Assembly (NCBI RefSeq): GCF_029946005.1
Contig: NZ_JAQSDR010000006.1
Coordinates: forward strand, 310,001 to 374,000
DNA from: Aquabacterium sp.
GTDB taxonomy: Bacteria; Pseudomonadota; Gammaproteobacteria; Burkholderiales; Burkholderiaceae_C
Direction: 5' to 3'
Length of the DNA stretch: 64,000 bases
Below the pieces are notes generated by a model. It was not told the origin of the DNA, made no database searches, and saw nothing but the letters and a program-made list of their open reading frames with translations. Shown in pieces: positions 17,226 to 27,043 of the stretch. Positions within the stretch are counted from its first letter, which is position 1. Each line of letters starts with the position of its first letter. Both the position numbers and the translations under genes were made by a program.

Positions 17226-17837
17226 TCAGGCCGTGAGGCGCCAACGGGCCTGCTGGATGACCGAAGCCACCACTTTGCCCAGGATCTTGTCGTAGCCCGC
17301 GCTGTTGAGCGCACCGGTGTCGTCAAAAGCCTGGTCGGCCTGCGAAATGCCCAATTGCTCAGGAACGACGACCATCGCAAAATTGGTGCTGAGGAAGGTG
17401 CGCACGATGGGCAAGGCCCGGATGCCACCCAGCGCCCCGGGTGAAGCTGCCAGCAATCCCACCGGTTTGCTGGCCGTGGTGGCAGCGCCACCTGGGTGGC
17501 CCTCGCCTTCGGGCACGGTCGACAGCCAATCGAAGCTGTTGATCAGCAAGGGCGTGGGCAGCGCGTTGTATTCAGGGCAAGCCAGCAGCAGGCCGTCGTG
17601 CGAGGCGAACAGCTCGCGCAACTTCAAGGCACCGGGTGGCACGCCGTGCTGGGCATCCCAATCGGCGTGGAAGATCGGCAGCTCAAGCGCGGCGAGGTCG
17701 ACCGAGGTCGTATGAGCACCCAGCGCCTGCGCCTTGCGCTCGGCCAGGTCGGCCAATTGGCGGTTGTAGGAGCCTTGGCGGGCACTGCCAGCGATCACCA
17801 GCAGGCGGACAGGAGCAGAGACTTGGGTCATGGTCAT
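17226..17837 (-). CDS. NADPH-dependent FMN reductase
   Basis: 203 residues. The flavodoxin-like fold has the FMN-phosphate loop GSARQGSYNRQLA (about 17-29) and PEYNALPTPLLINSFDWLS, the typical signature of the NADPH-dependent FMN reductase/ArsH-like family. It likely reduces FMN or quinones in the cytosol. It is convergent with the Baeyer-Villiger operon (1-bp gap between stops) and could supply reduced flavin, but this is only positional. Confidence 0.87.
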   Translation of the reverse strand: MTMTQVSAPVRLLVIAGSARQGSYNRQLADLAERKAQALGAHTTSVDLAALELPIFHADWDAQHGVPPGALKLRELFASHDGLLLACPEYNALPTPLLINSFDWLSTVPEGEGHPGGAATTASKPVGLLAASPGALGGIRALPIVRTFLSTNFAMVVVPEQLGISQADQAFDDTGALNSAGYDKILGKVVASVIQQARWRLTA

Positions 17838-17917
17838 CCAGTTAATGCAAATCGTTCATCAAAGCGAATCGTTGGGATCATGCCGGGAATTTGTCGAAAA
17901 GCCGCTACCCTTGGCGG

Positions 17918-18781
17918 ATGTTCAGTTATCGACACGGCTTCCACGCGGGCAACCACGCCGATGTGCTCAAGCACATGGTTTTGGTGCAGCTGCTTTCGCA
18001 CCTGCTGCTCAAAGACAAACCTTTCTGGGTCATCGACACCCACGCCGGTGGCGGGGTCTACGACCTGACCAGCACCTACGCGGCCAAGAGTGGTGAAGCA
18101 CTCGACGGCATCGTCAAGGTCTGGCAAGCGCGCAATGCGGCCGACCTGCCCCAGGGCGTGGCCGACCTGCTTGAGCAGATCCGCGCCACCAACACGGGCG
18201 ACCGCCTGGACTGGTACCCGGGCTCGCCACAGATCGCCGCTCAAATGCTGCGCGAGGGCGACCACCTGCGCCTGTTCGAACTCCACCCCAGCGAAATCAA
18301 GAACCTGCAAAACCACTTCTCGTCCGTCAAACGCGGCGTGAGCATCCAGGCAGCCGATGGCTTTGGTGGCCTGAAGGGCTGCGTGCCCCCGCCCCCGCGC
18401 CGTGGCTTGGTCCACATGGACCCGTCCTACGAGATCAAAGAAGACTACCGCCGCGTGGTGCAGGCCCTGAAAGACAATGTGCCGCGCTTTTCCACGGGCG
18501 TGTACGCCATCTGGTACCCCGAAGTCGCGCGCCGCGAATCCAACCAATTGCCAGCACAGCTCAAGCGCGCCGCAAGCGAGTTGTCGGTCGATTGGCTGCA
18601 CGCCACCCTGCGGATCAAGGGCGCTTCGAAAGACGGCCTGGGCCTGCATGGCAGCGGCATGTTCGTCATCAACCCGCCGCACACGCTGTACGACACCCTG
18701 GCCGAGGCGCTCCCTTGGCTCGTCGAAACCATCGGCATCGACGAGCACGCCGCCTACTCGCTGGAAGTTCAGCAGCGCTGA
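17918..18781 (+). CDS. rlmJ: 23S rRNA (adenine(2030)-N(6))-methyltransferase
   Basis: 287 residues from the ATG at 17918; homologues begin MLSYRHSFHAGNHADV and this one MFSYRHGFHAGNHADV, which fixes the start. The AdoMet motif is DTHAGGGVYDL. The N6-adenine catalytic motif appears as HMDPSYEIKEDY (DPPY variant DPSY, as in RlmJ). It methylates A2030 of 23S rRNA. It is a stand-alone gene. Confidence 0.94.
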   Translation: MFSYRHGFHAGNHADVLKHMVLVQLLSHLLLKDKPFWVIDTHAGGGVYDLTSTYAAKSGEALDGIVKVWQARNAADLPQGVADLLEQIRATNTGDRLDWYPGSPQIAAQMLREGDHLRLFELHPSEIKNLQNHFSSVKRGVSIQAADGFGGLKGCVPPPPRRGLVHMDPSYEIKEDYRRVVQALKDNVPRFSTGVYAIWYPEVARRESNQLPAQLKRAASELSVDWLHATLRIKGASKDGLGLHGSGMFVINPPHTLYDTLAEALPWLVETIGIDEHAAYSLEVQQR

Positions 18782-18797
18782 CACCACGTCACTCGGC

Positions 18798-19499
18798 TCA
18801 GGCGGCCAAGTCAAACACCAGCACTTCGGCCGCCTGGCCTTGCTCCACCTTCAAGGCGGATTCTCCGTCCAGCAGCAAGGCGTCACCGGTTTCCAGCACC
18901 TCGCCATTCACCACCACCTGGCCGCGTGCCACATGCACGTAAGCCTTGCGTGATGGATCAAGCGCCAACTCGGCCTGCTCATCACCATCAAACAAGCCCA
19001 CCGACAGCGTGGCGTCCGCGTGGATCGTCACCGAACCCTCGCGGCCATCGGGTGAGGCGACCAGGCGCAGGCGACCGCGCTTGTCTTCGGCGGAAAAGTT
19101 CTTCTGCTCGTAGCCCGGCTTGATGCCATCCTCGGACGGCATGATCCAGATCTGCAGCAGGTGCGTGCGCTCGCTCAAGCTCTGGTTGAACTCGCTGTGC
19201 AGGATCCCGGTGCCCGCGCTCATGCGCTGCACGTCGCCCGGCAGGATGTTTTCGCCATTGCCCAGGTTGTCCTGGTGGCGCAACACGCCCTCCAGCACAT
19301 AGGTCACGATCTCCATGTCGCGGTGGCCGTGCTGGCCAAAGCCACGCCCAGGGGCGATCACATCGTCGTTGATCACGCGCAGCGGGCCAAAGCCCATGTG
19401 GGCCGGGTCGCGGTACTCGGCGAAGGAAAAACTGTGAAAGCTTTGCAGCCAACCATGGTCGGCATGGCCGCGGTCTTGGGATCTGCGAAGGGTCTTCAT
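18798..19499 (-). CDS. Pirin-family bicupin
   Basis: 233 residues, as in YhhW-type pirins. The metal site is visible in GFGQHGHRDMEIVTYVLEG (HxH) and in ILHSEFNQS (H and E). Bacterial pirins of this class show quercetin 2,3-dioxygenase activity or act as redox-sensing regulators. It is divergent from the LysR gene across 116 bp, which suggests that the regulator may control it; such pairs are common. Confidence 0.9.
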   Translation of the reverse strand: MKTLRRSQDRGHADHGWLQSFHSFSFAEYRDPAHMGFGPLRVINDDVIAPGRGFGQHGHRDMEIVTYVLEGVLRHQDNLGNGENILPGDVQRMSAGTGILHSEFNQSLSERTHLLQIWIMPSEDGIKPGYEQKNFSAEDKRGRLRLVASPDGREGSVTIHADATLSVGLFDGDEQAELALDPSRKAYVHVARGQVVVNGEVLETGDALLLDGESALKVEQGQAAEVLVFDLAA

Positions 19500-19588
19500 G
19501 GTGGGCTCCTTTCAAAGCATCTCAACGGGAGAGCCTCCAATGTAGATCGCCCGCCACCGTTCATCATTCACCCCGATCTGATGGCATC

Positions 19589-19605
19589 ATTCGATTTATT
19601 TGAAT
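19589..19605. promoter_or_regulatory. Possible LysR-type binding dyad in the pirin/LysR intergenic region
   Basis: ATTC (19589-19592) and GAAT (19602-19605) are spaced by 9 bases with an A/T-rich centre, giving the T-N11-A core of LysR operators. It lies between the divergent genes, next to the regulator start. Only one site is visible and the half sites are short. Confidence 0.35.
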
Positions 19606-19615
19606 GGCATTTTTC

Positions 19616-20560
19616 ATGTCTGAACGCCGCCACGCCCTCACCCCCGATGCCCTGCTGATGATGGACACCATCGACCGCACCGGCAGCTTCGCGGCGGCGG
19701 CGCGTGAGCTCGGCAAGGTCCCTTCGGCCCTGACCTACAGCGTGCGTCAACTGGAAGAAGCGCTCGACGTGTTGCTGTTCGACCGCCGCTCGCGCCAGGC
19801 CAAGCTCACCGCCGCCGGCGAAGAGCTGCTGCACGAAGGCCGCCTCTTGCTCAAGCAAATGGACGCCGTCGCCAACCGCGTGCAGCGCGTGGCCTCCGGC
19901 TGGGAAACCCAGTTGACCATCGCCATCGACAACGCTGTGGCGCCCAGTGCCATTTTCGACCTGATTGAAGCCTTCTACGCCCTCAACCCGCCCACGCGGT
20001 TGAAGCTGCGCAGCGAAGTGCTCAATGGCACCTGGGAAGCGCTGGTCTCGGGCCAGGCCGACCTGGCCATCGGCGTGCCGGGCGATCGGCAGTCGTCGTC
20101 CAGCCTCCGCTTCGAACCGCTGGGCGAACTGGAGTTCGTGCTGTCCGTGGCCCCGCATCACCCCTTGGCCAATGAAACCGAGCCCCTGCCCGTCAGCACC
20201 CTGGCCCTGCACCGCATCATCGCCGTGGCTGACACCGCCCGCGACCTGCAACCCATCACCGTCGGCATCCAGCCAGGGCAGGATGTGCTCACCCTGCCGT
20301 CCATGTCGGGCAAGCTGCAGGCCATGCTGCGAGGTTTGGGCTGCGGCTTCTTGCCCGAACCCATCGTGCGGCCCCACATCGAGGCCGGTCGGCTGGTCCT
20401 GAAAACCGTGGATCAACCAAGGCGCCTGAACCAGACCTGCTACGCCTGGCGGCAGCAATCGACCCGACCCGGCCATGCCCTCGACTGGTGGCTCCAGCAA
20501 CTCAGCCGGCCCGCAACGCGCACCGCCCTGTTGTCCCTGCACGGAGACATGCTGCTGTGA
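19616..20560 (+). CDS. LysR-family transcriptional regulator
   Basis: 314 residues from the ATG at 19616 ([19 protein letters not shown]); the in-frame ATG at 19604 is also possible but overlaps the putative operator. The N-terminal winged HTH (~8-66: [20 protein letters not shown] then [15 protein letters not shown]) and the PBP2-type effector domain are complete. It is divergent from pirin, and its stop overlaps the gluQ start. Role is unknown; the pirin gene is the likely target. Confidence 0.88.
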   Translation: MSERRHALTPDALLMMDTIDRTGSFAAAARELGKVPSALTYSVRQLEEALDVLLFDRRSRQAKLTAAGEELLHEGRLLLKQMDAVANRVQRVASGWETQLTIAIDNAVAPSAIFDLIEAFYALNPPTRLKLRSEVLNGTWEALVSGQADLAIGVPGDRQSSSSLRFEPLGELEFVLSVAPHHPLANETEPLPVSTLALHRIIAVADTARDLQPITVGIQPGQDVLTLPSMSGKLQAMLRGLGCGFLPEPIVRPHIEAGRLVLKTVDQPRRLNQTCYAWRQQSTRPGHALDWWLQQLSRPATRTALLSLHGDMLL

Positions 20561-21453
20561 CCTCTCCTGCGCCGAGCCCCTACGTCGGTCGCTTCGCGCC
20601 ATCGCCCACGGGCCCTCTGCACGCCGGCTCGCTGGTGGCGGCCCTGGCCAGTTGGCTGGATGCCCGCGCCCAAGGCGGCCGCTGGTTGTTGCGCATTGAA
20701 GATGTGGACACGCCGCGCTGCGTGCCTGGCGCCGATCAAGTCATCCTTGCGCAACTGGCCGCCCTGGGCCTGGTGCCAGACGAGCCGCCGGTCTACCAAA
20801 GCCAGCGCGGCTTGCTTTACCAAGCGGCGCTGGACTCGCTGGTGGCCCGCAACCTGGCCTACCCCTGCGCCTGCACGCGGGCCGACATCGCGCAGGCCAA
20901 TGCCGCATTGGGCCTGGTCAAACCCCGGCACGGCGAGCTGGTCTACCCCGGCACCTGCCGACCTGAAAATGGCGGGCTGCGCGGACGTGCACCCCGCGCC
21001 TGGCGCTTGAGGGTGCCCCAGGGCCAGGCGGCGCGGTGGGGCTGGCAGGACCGGCGCCTGGGCGCGCAGACGCAAGCACTGGACACCACGGTGGGCGACT
21101 TCGTGGTTCGACGCGCCGATGGACTGTGGGCCTACCAGCTGGCGGTGGTCGTGGACGACGCCGCTCAAGGGATCACCCACATCGTCCGTGGTGAAGACCT
21201 GGCCGACAACACGCCGCGCCAGCAATGGCTGCAGCAATGCTTGGCGCTGCCCACACCGGTGTATTTGCACACCCCGCTGGTGTTGGGTCCGCATGGTGAA
21301 AAGCTGTCCAAACAGCACGGCGCCAAGGCACTTCAAGCATGCGACGCCCTGACCGATATTCACGGTGCTGGCCTGGTCTTGGGTTTGGATGCGTCCGAAA
21401 TTACCCTTGAAAACTGGCTGAAAACCGCTGTAAATGCCTGGCCTTGGGCCTGA
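20557..21453 (+). CDS. gluQ: Glutamyl-Q tRNA(Asp) synthetase
   Basis: 298 residues from the GTG at 20557, overlapping the LysR stop (GTGA). It is a truncated GluRS-like enzyme that attaches glutamate to queuosine-34 of tRNA-Asp. The HIGH-like motif is [13 protein letters not shown], the zinc site uses CAC (104-106), Tyr130 and Cys134, and the KMSKS-like loop reads [10 protein letters not shown]. There is no anticodon-binding domain, as expected. The Q-loop region [14 protein letters not shown] is also typical. Confidence 0.92.
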   Translation: MTSPAPSPYVGRFAPSPTGPLHAGSLVAALASWLDARAQGGRWLLRIEDVDTPRCVPGADQVILAQLAALGLVPDEPPVYQSQRGLLYQAALDSLVARNLAYPCACTRADIAQANAALGLVKPRHGELVYPGTCRPENGGLRGRAPRAWRLRVPQGQAARWGWQDRRLGAQTQALDTTVGDFVVRRADGLWAYQLAVVVDDAAQGITHIVRGEDLADNTPRQQWLQQCLALPTPVYLHTPLVLGPHGEKLSKQHGAKALQACDALTDIHGAGLVLGLDASEITLENWLKTAVNAWPWA

Positions 21454-21570
21454 TGCGGGCCCATCCCCTCAGCCAAGGGGTCAGATTTTTCCCGCAGGCG
21501 ACCTGGCACTGCAACAATCTGTATCAATTTGGAAGTCAAGTGGTGTTCACGCACCACGCAGGAGTTATTC

Positions 21571-22332
21571 ATGTTGTACCGCATCACCGCCGCCAGCTTG
21601 CTGGCCCTGGCCACGGCCACCTTGGCCCAAGCCGCCCCCATCGCCGACTACTCGGTCCAGTTCAACAGCCAATTCGACGCCGCTGCCCACCCTGAATTGG
21701 GACTGGTCAATGCCGACGTGACAGCTGATGGCTTGCAGACCCACGGTTTCTACAACGACCAGGGCGTCCCCTCCCAGATCACGCTGGACACCAGCGGCAT
21801 CCTCCCATCCGCAGGCGACTACACCATCAAGATGGATTTCGGCGGAGTGGCCGTCACTCGCTGGTCGGTCAAGCTGCTGGACTTTGCCAACAGGACCCAG
21901 GACATCGGCCTGTACATCGACAACCACAACATCAGTTTTTACGACTATCAAGGCGGCTGGAACATGGGTTCAAGCCCACTGATCCAGGACAACACGGCCT
22001 TCAGCGTGACCATGAGCCGCAGCAGCGCCACCAAGCTGGTGGTCGGCTACATCAATGGCGTTCAACAGTTCAGCTTCCTGGACACCCTGGGCCTGGCCGT
22101 CTTCAACCCCAGCCAGTTCTACCTTTTCACCGATGACGTGGCGACCCCCGGCAGCGGCGGAGACGCCTACGAAAGCCGTGCGGGCATCATCAAGAGCATC
22201 GACCTCTACCAGACGGCTTTGAGCGCCACCGACGTGGCCTCCATCAGCGTCGTGCCGGAACCCGAGTCCTACGTCCTGGCCCTGATCGGCCTGTTGACGG
22301 TCGGCAGCCTGATGAAACGCCGTCGTGCCTGA
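21571..22332 (+). CDS. PEP-CTERM sorting domain protein
   Basis: 253 residues, with AGGAG 7 bases before the ATG. It has a signal peptide (1-22, SLLALATATLAQAA), a beta-rich exported domain with LamG-like character (GDYTIKMDFGGVAVTRWSVK) and a C-terminal VPEPESYVLALIGLLTVGS plus RRRA. That is the PEP-CTERM signal processed by exosortase and linked to extracellular polysaccharide. An exosortase gene must lie elsewhere. It is followed by a strong terminator. Confidence 0.88.
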   Translation: MLYRITAASLLALATATLAQAAPIADYSVQFNSQFDAAAHPELGLVNADVTADGLQTHGFYNDQGVPSQITLDTSGILPSAGDYTIKMDFGGVAVTRWSVKLLDFANRTQDIGLYIDNHNISFYDYQGGWNMGSSPLIQDNTAFSVTMSRSSATKLVVGYINGVQQFSFLDTLGLAVFNPSQFYLFTDDVATPGSGGDAYESRAGIIKSIDLYQTALSATDVASISVVPEPESYVLALIGLLTVGSLMKRRRA

Positions 22333-22365
22333 TCAAGCCATCGGCTGACTTCTGAACCTCTCCCA

Positions 22366-22390
22366 AACGCCCCTTCACCGGGGCGTTTTT
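22366..22390 (+). terminator. Rho-independent terminator after the PEP-CTERM gene
   Basis: Stem ACGCCCC (22367-22373) pairs with GGGGCGT (22380-22386) around a 6-base loop and is followed by a T run to 22390. On the other strand the A-rich side is short, so it mainly terminates the + strand gene. orn ends on the opposite strand 20 bases away. Confidence 0.85.
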
Positions 22391-22409
22391 CATGGGCCGG
22401 GCACTTGGA

Positions 22410-22991
22410 TCACTTCACCAGAAAGTGCTCGCGGTAGTACGCCAGCTCGTCGATCGATTCGTGGATGTCGGCCAGCGCGGTGTGCATTTGCGCTTTTTTG
22501 AAGCCCTCGGCCAAGCCGGGTTTCCAGCGCTTGGCCAGCTCCTTGAGCGTGCTCACATCCAGGTTGCGGTAGTGGAAGAACGACTCCAGCTTGGGCATGT
22601 AATTGGCCAGGAAGCGCCGGTCTTGGCAGATTGAGTTGCCGCACATCGGCGACTTGTTGGTGGGCACGTACTGCTTTAAAAAGGCGATCACGGCCTGCAC
22701 GGCCTGGTCCTCGTCCACGGTAGAGGCCTTGACCCGGTCGATCAGGCCGCTGCGGCCGTGGGTGCCCTTGTTCCAGGCGTCCATGCCATTGAGCATCTCG
22801 TCCGACTGGTGCACCGCGAAGACGGGCCCCTCGATGCGCACCGTCAGGTTGGGGTCCGTCACCACCACGGCGATTTCAATGATCCGGTCGGTGTCCGGCT
22901 TGAGCCCGGTCATTTCCAGGTCGATCCAGATCAGGTTCTGATCACTGGAGACCAGTGTGGGGGCAGCGTTGGAAAGCGTCGTGTCGATCAT
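22410..22991 (-). CDS. orn: Oligoribonuclease
   Basis: 193 residues from the ATG at 22991. It degrades 2-5 nt RNA and linear dinucleotides such as pGpG. DEDDh catalytic residues are visible: IWIDLEMTG (Asp24, Glu26), CQDRRFL (Asp124), and HTALADI (His170, Asp175). Family length is about 180-190. An in-frame upstream start at 23060 would overlap the divergent protease gene and is not supported. Confidence 0.94.
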   Translation of the reverse strand: MIDTTLSNAAPTLVSSDQNLIWIDLEMTGLKPDTDRIIEIAVVVTDPNLTVRIEGPVFAVHQSDEMLNGMDAWNKGTHGRSGLIDRVKASTVDEDQAVQAVIAFLKQYVPTNKSPMCGNSICQDRRFLANYMPKLESFFHYRNLDVSTLKELAKRWKPGLAEGFKKAQMHTALADIHESIDELAYYREHFLVK

Positions 22992-23050
22992 GAGGGGCAA
23001 ACAATGGGTGAGCGAGTGCGGATTGTCGGGCAACTCGTACACTTGCAGCC

Positions 23051-24313
23051 ATGCAATCAAGCACCCTCTCTCTGGTTTTTGCCGCTTTCCTGCTGGCGTC
23101 CGTGGTCACCAAACTGTGGCTGGCCAACCGCCAGGTTCGGCACGTGGTCACCCACCGTGGCCAGGTTCCCGCTGGTTTTGACATGGCCGTGGGCCTGTAC
23201 AACCACCAGCGCGCCGCCGACTACACCGTCGACAAACTGCGTTTCGACCTGGTCGGCATGGCGATTGGCACAGCGGTCTTGGTGGGCTGGACGCTGCTGG
23301 GCGGGCTGGATGCCCTCAACGGTGTTCTGCGCGATGCCCTGGTGCCGAGCCATGGCCCACTGGTCTACCAACTGGCCTTGCTGCTCAGCTTCGGCCTCAT
23401 CAGCAGCCTGGTCGACCTGCCCCTGGCCGCCTGGAGCACCTTCCGCATTGAGCAGCGCCACGGGTTCAACCGCATGAGCCTCAAGATGTGGATCGGCGAC
23501 CAGCTCAAGGAAGCCCTGCTGGGCTTGCTACTCGGCGCCCCGATCGCGGCCCTGATCCTTTGGCTGATGGGCGCGGCCGGGCCGCAATGGTGGTTGTGGG
23601 CCTGGGGCGCCTGGGTGGGCTTCAGCCTGCTGTTGATGATCGTGTTCCCCATCTTCATCGCGCCACTGTTCAACAAATTTGCGCCGCTCGAAGACGACAC
23701 CTTGAAGAACAAGGTTGAATCGCTCATGACCCGCTGCGGCTTCGCCGCCAAAGGCCTGTTCGTGATGGACGGCAGCAAGCGCTCCGCCCACGCCAATGCC
23801 TACTTCACCGGCCTGGGATCGTCCAAGCGCGTGGTGTTCTACGACACCCTGCTCAGCCGACTGAGCCATGGCGAGATCGAAGCCGTGCTGGCCCACGAAC
23901 TGGGCCACTTCAAGCACAAGCACGTGCTCAAACGCATGGTCGGCATGTTCGCCATGAGCCTGCTGGGCTTTGCCTTGCTGGGCTGGTTGTCGCGCCAGGT
24001 CTTCTTCTACCAAGGCCTGGGCGTCACGCCCAACCTCAGCGCACCCAACGATGCACTCGCTTTGCTGCTGTTCATGCTGGCCGTGCCGGTGGTGATGTTC
24101 TTCGTGGCCCCGGTGTTCGCGCACTTCTCGCGCCGTGACGAGTTCCAGGCCGATGCCTATGCGTGCGCCCACGCCCAGGCCGACGACTTGCGCCAGGCCT
24201 TGATCAAGCTGTACAAGGACAACTCGTCCACCCTGACACCCGACCCGCTGTACGTGCGCTTTTACTACTCACACCCGCCCGCGTCCGAGCGCATGGCGGC
24301 CATGGGCCTGTGA
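23051..24313 (+). CDS. M48 family membrane zinc metalloprotease (Ste24/HtpX-like)
   Basis: 420 residues with about six hydrophobic segments: N-terminal helix 5-25, 60-85, 103-128, 155-178, 180-205, and 300-355. The active site is HELGH (282-286), with the third zinc ligand Glu364 in [11 protein letters not shown]. This is the CAAX prenyl protease 1/Ste24-like organisation (M48A) of membrane quality-control proteases. It overlaps the following pterin dehydratase gene by 4 bases. Confidence 0.9.
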   Translation: MQSSTLSLVFAAFLLASVVTKLWLANRQVRHVVTHRGQVPAGFDMAVGLYNHQRAADYTVDKLRFDLVGMAIGTAVLVGWTLLGGLDALNGVLRDALVPSHGPLVYQLALLLSFGLISSLVDLPLAAWSTFRIEQRHGFNRMSLKMWIGDQLKEALLGLLLGAPIAALILWLMGAAGPQWWLWAWGAWVGFSLLLMIVFPIFIAPLFNKFAPLEDDTLKNKVESLMTRCGFAAKGLFVMDGSKRSAHANAYFTGLGSSKRVVFYDTLLSRLSHGEIEAVLAHELGHFKHKHVLKRMVGMFAMSLLGFALLGWLSRQVFFYQGLGVTPNLSAPNDALALLLFMLAVPVVMFFVAPVFAHFSRRDEFQADAYACAHAQADDLRQALIKLYKDNSSTLTPDPLYVRFYYSHPPASERMAAMGL

Positions 24314-24669
24314 CCTTGAGCCCCCAGCCGCCGTCCTCCCTGCCCTTGGCCCAGCAACACTGCGAACACCGCAGTGGCACCGCCTTGTCCGAGCGGGGCG
24401 GCCAGATGATGCTGACTCAGGTGCCCGGCTGGGCCATCGACCACTGCGTGCCCGGCGGCGTGCTACAACGCAGCTTTGCCTTCAAAAACTTCCATGCCAC
24501 CATGGCTTTCGTGAACGCCGTGGCCTGGATTGCGCACCAACAAGACCACCACCCCGACCTCAACGTCGGCTACAACCGCTGCACCCTTCGCTGGTCCACC
24601 CACTCGGTGAACGGCCTGTCCCTGAATGATTTCATCTGCGCCGCCCGCGTTGATGCACTGAGCCTCTAG
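24310..24669 (+). CDS. Pterin-4a-carbinolamine dehydratase
   Basis: 119 residues from the GTG at 24310, overlapping the protease stop (GTGA). It recycles 4a-hydroxytetrahydropterin after aromatic amino acid hydroxylation. Motif HQQDHHPDLNVGYNRC carries the catalytic histidines, and the C-terminal THSVNGLSLNDFICAARVD is typical of PhhB/DCoH. A phenylalanine hydroxylase is not seen in the window. Confidence 0.88.
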   Translation: MTLSPQPPSSLPLAQQHCEHRSGTALSERGGQMMLTQVPGWAIDHCVPGGVLQRSFAFKNFHATMAFVNAVAWIAHQQDHHPDLNVGYNRCTLRWSTHSVNGLSLNDFICAARVDALSL

Positions 24670-24674
24670 CGCCC

Positions 24675-25664
24675 ATGCGATCCCATCAACGCATCTCCAC
24701 CCGTTCCCCGGCCACCAACAAACGCCACGATGTGCCCGAGGGCACCGAGCTTGAAACCGGCTTGGTCGTGTCCACGCATGGCCGCCATTGCTTCGTCGAA
24801 ACACCTGACGGGCGCCGCCTGATCTGCCATCCGCGCGGCAAGAAGAGCGAGGTCGTCGTGGGCGACCGCGTCACCTGGCACCTCACCCAAGAGGGCGCCA
24901 ATGAGGGCGTCATCGTGCAGATCGAAGAGCGCAGCAACCTGCTCTACCGCCAGGACGAATGGCGCAGCAAATCATTCGCCGCCAACCTTGATCTGTTGCT
25001 GATGTGGATCGCGGTGGAGCCCGTGTTCAGCGAAGCGCAAGTCACCCGCGCGCTGATCGCCGCCGAAGTGGCGGGCATCAAACCCTGCATCGTGCTGAAC
25101 AAGACCGACCTGCCCGGCACCGACGTGGCCCGCGAGCGCTTGCTGCCCTACCGAGCCATGGGCTACGAGGTGATCGAGCTGTCGCTGACGCACCAGGGCG
25201 AAGCCGCCAAAGAGATCATCCTGCCCATGTTGCGCGGCAAAGCCACGCTGGTCTTGGGCCCCTCGGGCGCGGGCAAAAGCACCCTGATCAACACCCTGGC
25301 GCCGCACGCACGCGCCGAGGTCGGTGAGATCTCGCAGGCGCTCAATTCAGGCAAGCACACCACCACGCACTCGACCTGGTACTGGGTCGAAGGCGAAGCC
25401 ACCAGCGCCGCCGAAAGCCGCGCTGCCGTGATCGACTCGCCGGGTTTTCAAGAGTTCGGCCTGCACCACGTCACACCGGTGCAACTGGCCCACCTGATGC
25501 CCGACATCGCCAAACACGCCACCGACTGCCGCTTCGCCAACTGCACGCACCGCCAGGAGCCGGGCTGCGGCGTGCAGGCCGCCGTGCAAAAGGGCGAAAT
25601 CAGCGCCATGCGCATCAGCCTCTACACCGCCTTGTTCGACGAACTCAGCGAGACCCGCTGGTGA
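24675..25664 (+). CDS. rsgA: Ribosome small-subunit-dependent GTPase
   Basis: 329 residues, 5 bases after the dehydratase gene. The GTPase domain is circularly permuted: NKTD (142-145) precedes the P-loop GPSGAGKST (195-203) and then DSPGFQEFG. An N-terminal OB-fold is at about 25-95. The C-terminal zinc motif is CRFANCTHRQEPGC. It is needed for late 30S maturation. Confidence 0.95.
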   Translation: MRSHQRISTRSPATNKRHDVPEGTELETGLVVSTHGRHCFVETPDGRRLICHPRGKKSEVVVGDRVTWHLTQEGANEGVIVQIEERSNLLYRQDEWRSKSFAANLDLLLMWIAVEPVFSEAQVTRALIAAEVAGIKPCIVLNKTDLPGTDVARERLLPYRAMGYEVIELSLTHQGEAAKEIILPMLRGKATLVLGPSGAGKSTLINTLAPHARAEVGEISQALNSGKHTTTHSTWYWVEGEATSAAESRAAVIDSPGFQEFGLHHVTPVQLAHLMPDIAKHATDCRFANCTHRQEPGCGVQAAVQKGEISAMRISLYTALFDELSETRW

Positions 25665-25686
25665 CCTCAGCACCACACCAATTGCC

Positions 25687-25953
25687 ATGTCAGACCAGCT
25701 CAGCCCCCTGCCCGCCACCCTGGACGCATTTCGCCAAGGCACCTTGCCCTTGAACACGCTGGTCCAAAAGTGGCGCTGCGCAGCCGCAGAGCATCAACCC
25801 GCCTTGCCCCAACGCTACCAGGACGTGTTGGAACGCATCCTGACGCAGCTTGAATCCAGCGCTTTGTTCTCGGAAGAAAGCTGCTCGTTCAGCCAGACCG
25901 ACATCGTCAATGCCTTGGGCGACTGGCTGGCCAAGGCCCGAGCGCTGGGCTGA
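25687..25953 (+). CDS. Small conserved-type hypothetical protein
   Basis: 88 residues, 22 bases after rsgA and on the same strand, so it is likely co-transcribed. It is all-helical by composition: an N-terminal motif TLDAFRQGTLPLNTLVQKWR and a C-terminal half with LTQLESSALFSEESCSFSQT. It has no signal peptide and no membrane segment. Function is unknown. Codon use and GC match its neighbours. Confidence 0.7.
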   Translation: MSDQLSPLPATLDAFRQGTLPLNTLVQKWRCAAAEHQPALPQRYQDVLERILTQLESSALFSEESCSFSQTDIVNALGDWLAKARALG

Positions 25954-25993
25954 GCAAACTCAGGCGAAGGCCACAAACCCCTTGCTTGCTTGA

Positions 25994-26989
25994 TCAGCCA
26001 ATCAGGTTGGCCAGGGACAGCAGTGCCAGCAGCAACATCCACAGCACCACCGACCGCCAGATCAGGGCCACGACGCTGCGCAGGTGGGCCATCTGGGGTG
26101 GCGCACCTGAGGTGCTGCCGGCGGACGATGTGTGGTCGGGGTCGTCACCACTGCTGAGCGTGCGGCTCACGTCCAGTGACTCCGACGCAGCGGGTGGCGC
26201 CTTGCCGCCCAGACGCACGCCCACGGCGCCCGAAGCCGCCGCCAGGATCGTGCCTTCGTTGCCGCTGACCCACAACTTGGCATGACGGCGCCAGGCCTCG
26301 ACCGCCTCTTCGAAATTGCCAACCACCGCAAAACCAAAGGCCGTGAGCCGGGCCGGCACGTGGTCTAACCAGGAAAACAGCTTTTGCGACAGGTTCATCA
26401 ACCCATCATGGGTGGGCGCACCGGTGACGTGGCTCTTGTAGGCCCAATAGCGGCTGGTGAACTCGGCCATGCGGTACAGCACCGCGCCCATCGGGCCCAA
26501 GCCCAGCGTGGACAAAGCGACGAACCAGAAAAACACGCCAAACACATGGCGATGGGCCGCCAGCAGCGAATGCTCGATCACATGGCGCAGCAGTTCGGCA
26601 CGGGGCAGATCACTGGCATCCACGTGACGCCACTCGGCCAGCAACTCCCGCGCGCGATCTTCGCGGCCGTTGTCCAGGGCATCGCGGATGTGGGTGAAAT
26701 GGTGACTGAACTGGCGAAAGCCGAGAGTGGTGTACAGCACGGCCACATCCCACACCAGCGCCAGCACCGTGCTGTAACGGTTCAGCAGCACATAGACCAG
26801 GCCCAACGCCAGGGCTGGCCCCAGCACCGTGATCGCCCAGACCACCTTGGAGTGCGAAGGCGCCCCGGCGTCAAAATTGCGCCCAGTCCAGAGCACCCAG
26901 CGCGTCAGGCTGTGGTGAATGGGATTGCGGGTCGACAAGGGCTTGAGCTGCTCAATCAACAAGGCGAACAGCACGGCGAAGAAACTCAT
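25994..26989 (-). CDS. CobD/CbiB-like family membrane protein
   Basis: 331 residues. The N-terminus FFAVLFALLIEQLKPLSTRN, LGFRQFSHHFTHIRDAL, and HRHVFGVFFWFVALSTLGLGPMGA match the CobD/CbiB-like (AmpE-related) family seen upstream of the trmD region in Burkholderiales. About four to five hydrophobic segments are visible, including the C-terminal SVVLWMLLLALLSLANLIG. A low-complexity Ser/Pro linker (about 265-300) separates the last helix. Genuine cobinamide-phosphate synthase activity is not implied, because there are no cob genes nearby. Confidence 0.72.
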   Translation of the reverse strand: MSFFAVLFALLIEQLKPLSTRNPIHHSLTRWVLWTGRNFDAGAPSHSKVVWAITVLGPALALGLVYVLLNRYSTVLALVWDVAVLYTTLGFRQFSHHFTHIRDALDNGREDRARELLAEWRHVDASDLPRAELLRHVIEHSLLAAHRHVFGVFFWFVALSTLGLGPMGAVLYRMAEFTSRYWAYKSHVTGAPTHDGLMNLSQKLFSWLDHVPARLTAFGFAVVGNFEEAVEAWRRHAKLWVSGNEGTILAAASGAVGVRLGGKAPPAASESLDVSRTLSSGDDPDHTSSAGSTSGAPPQMAHLRSVVALIWRSVVLWMLLLALLSLANLIG

Positions 26990-27043
26990 GCGGCGATCAT
27001 AGCGGTGCGCCCGTGCACCGATGTAAAAAAGCCCAGCCGCGCG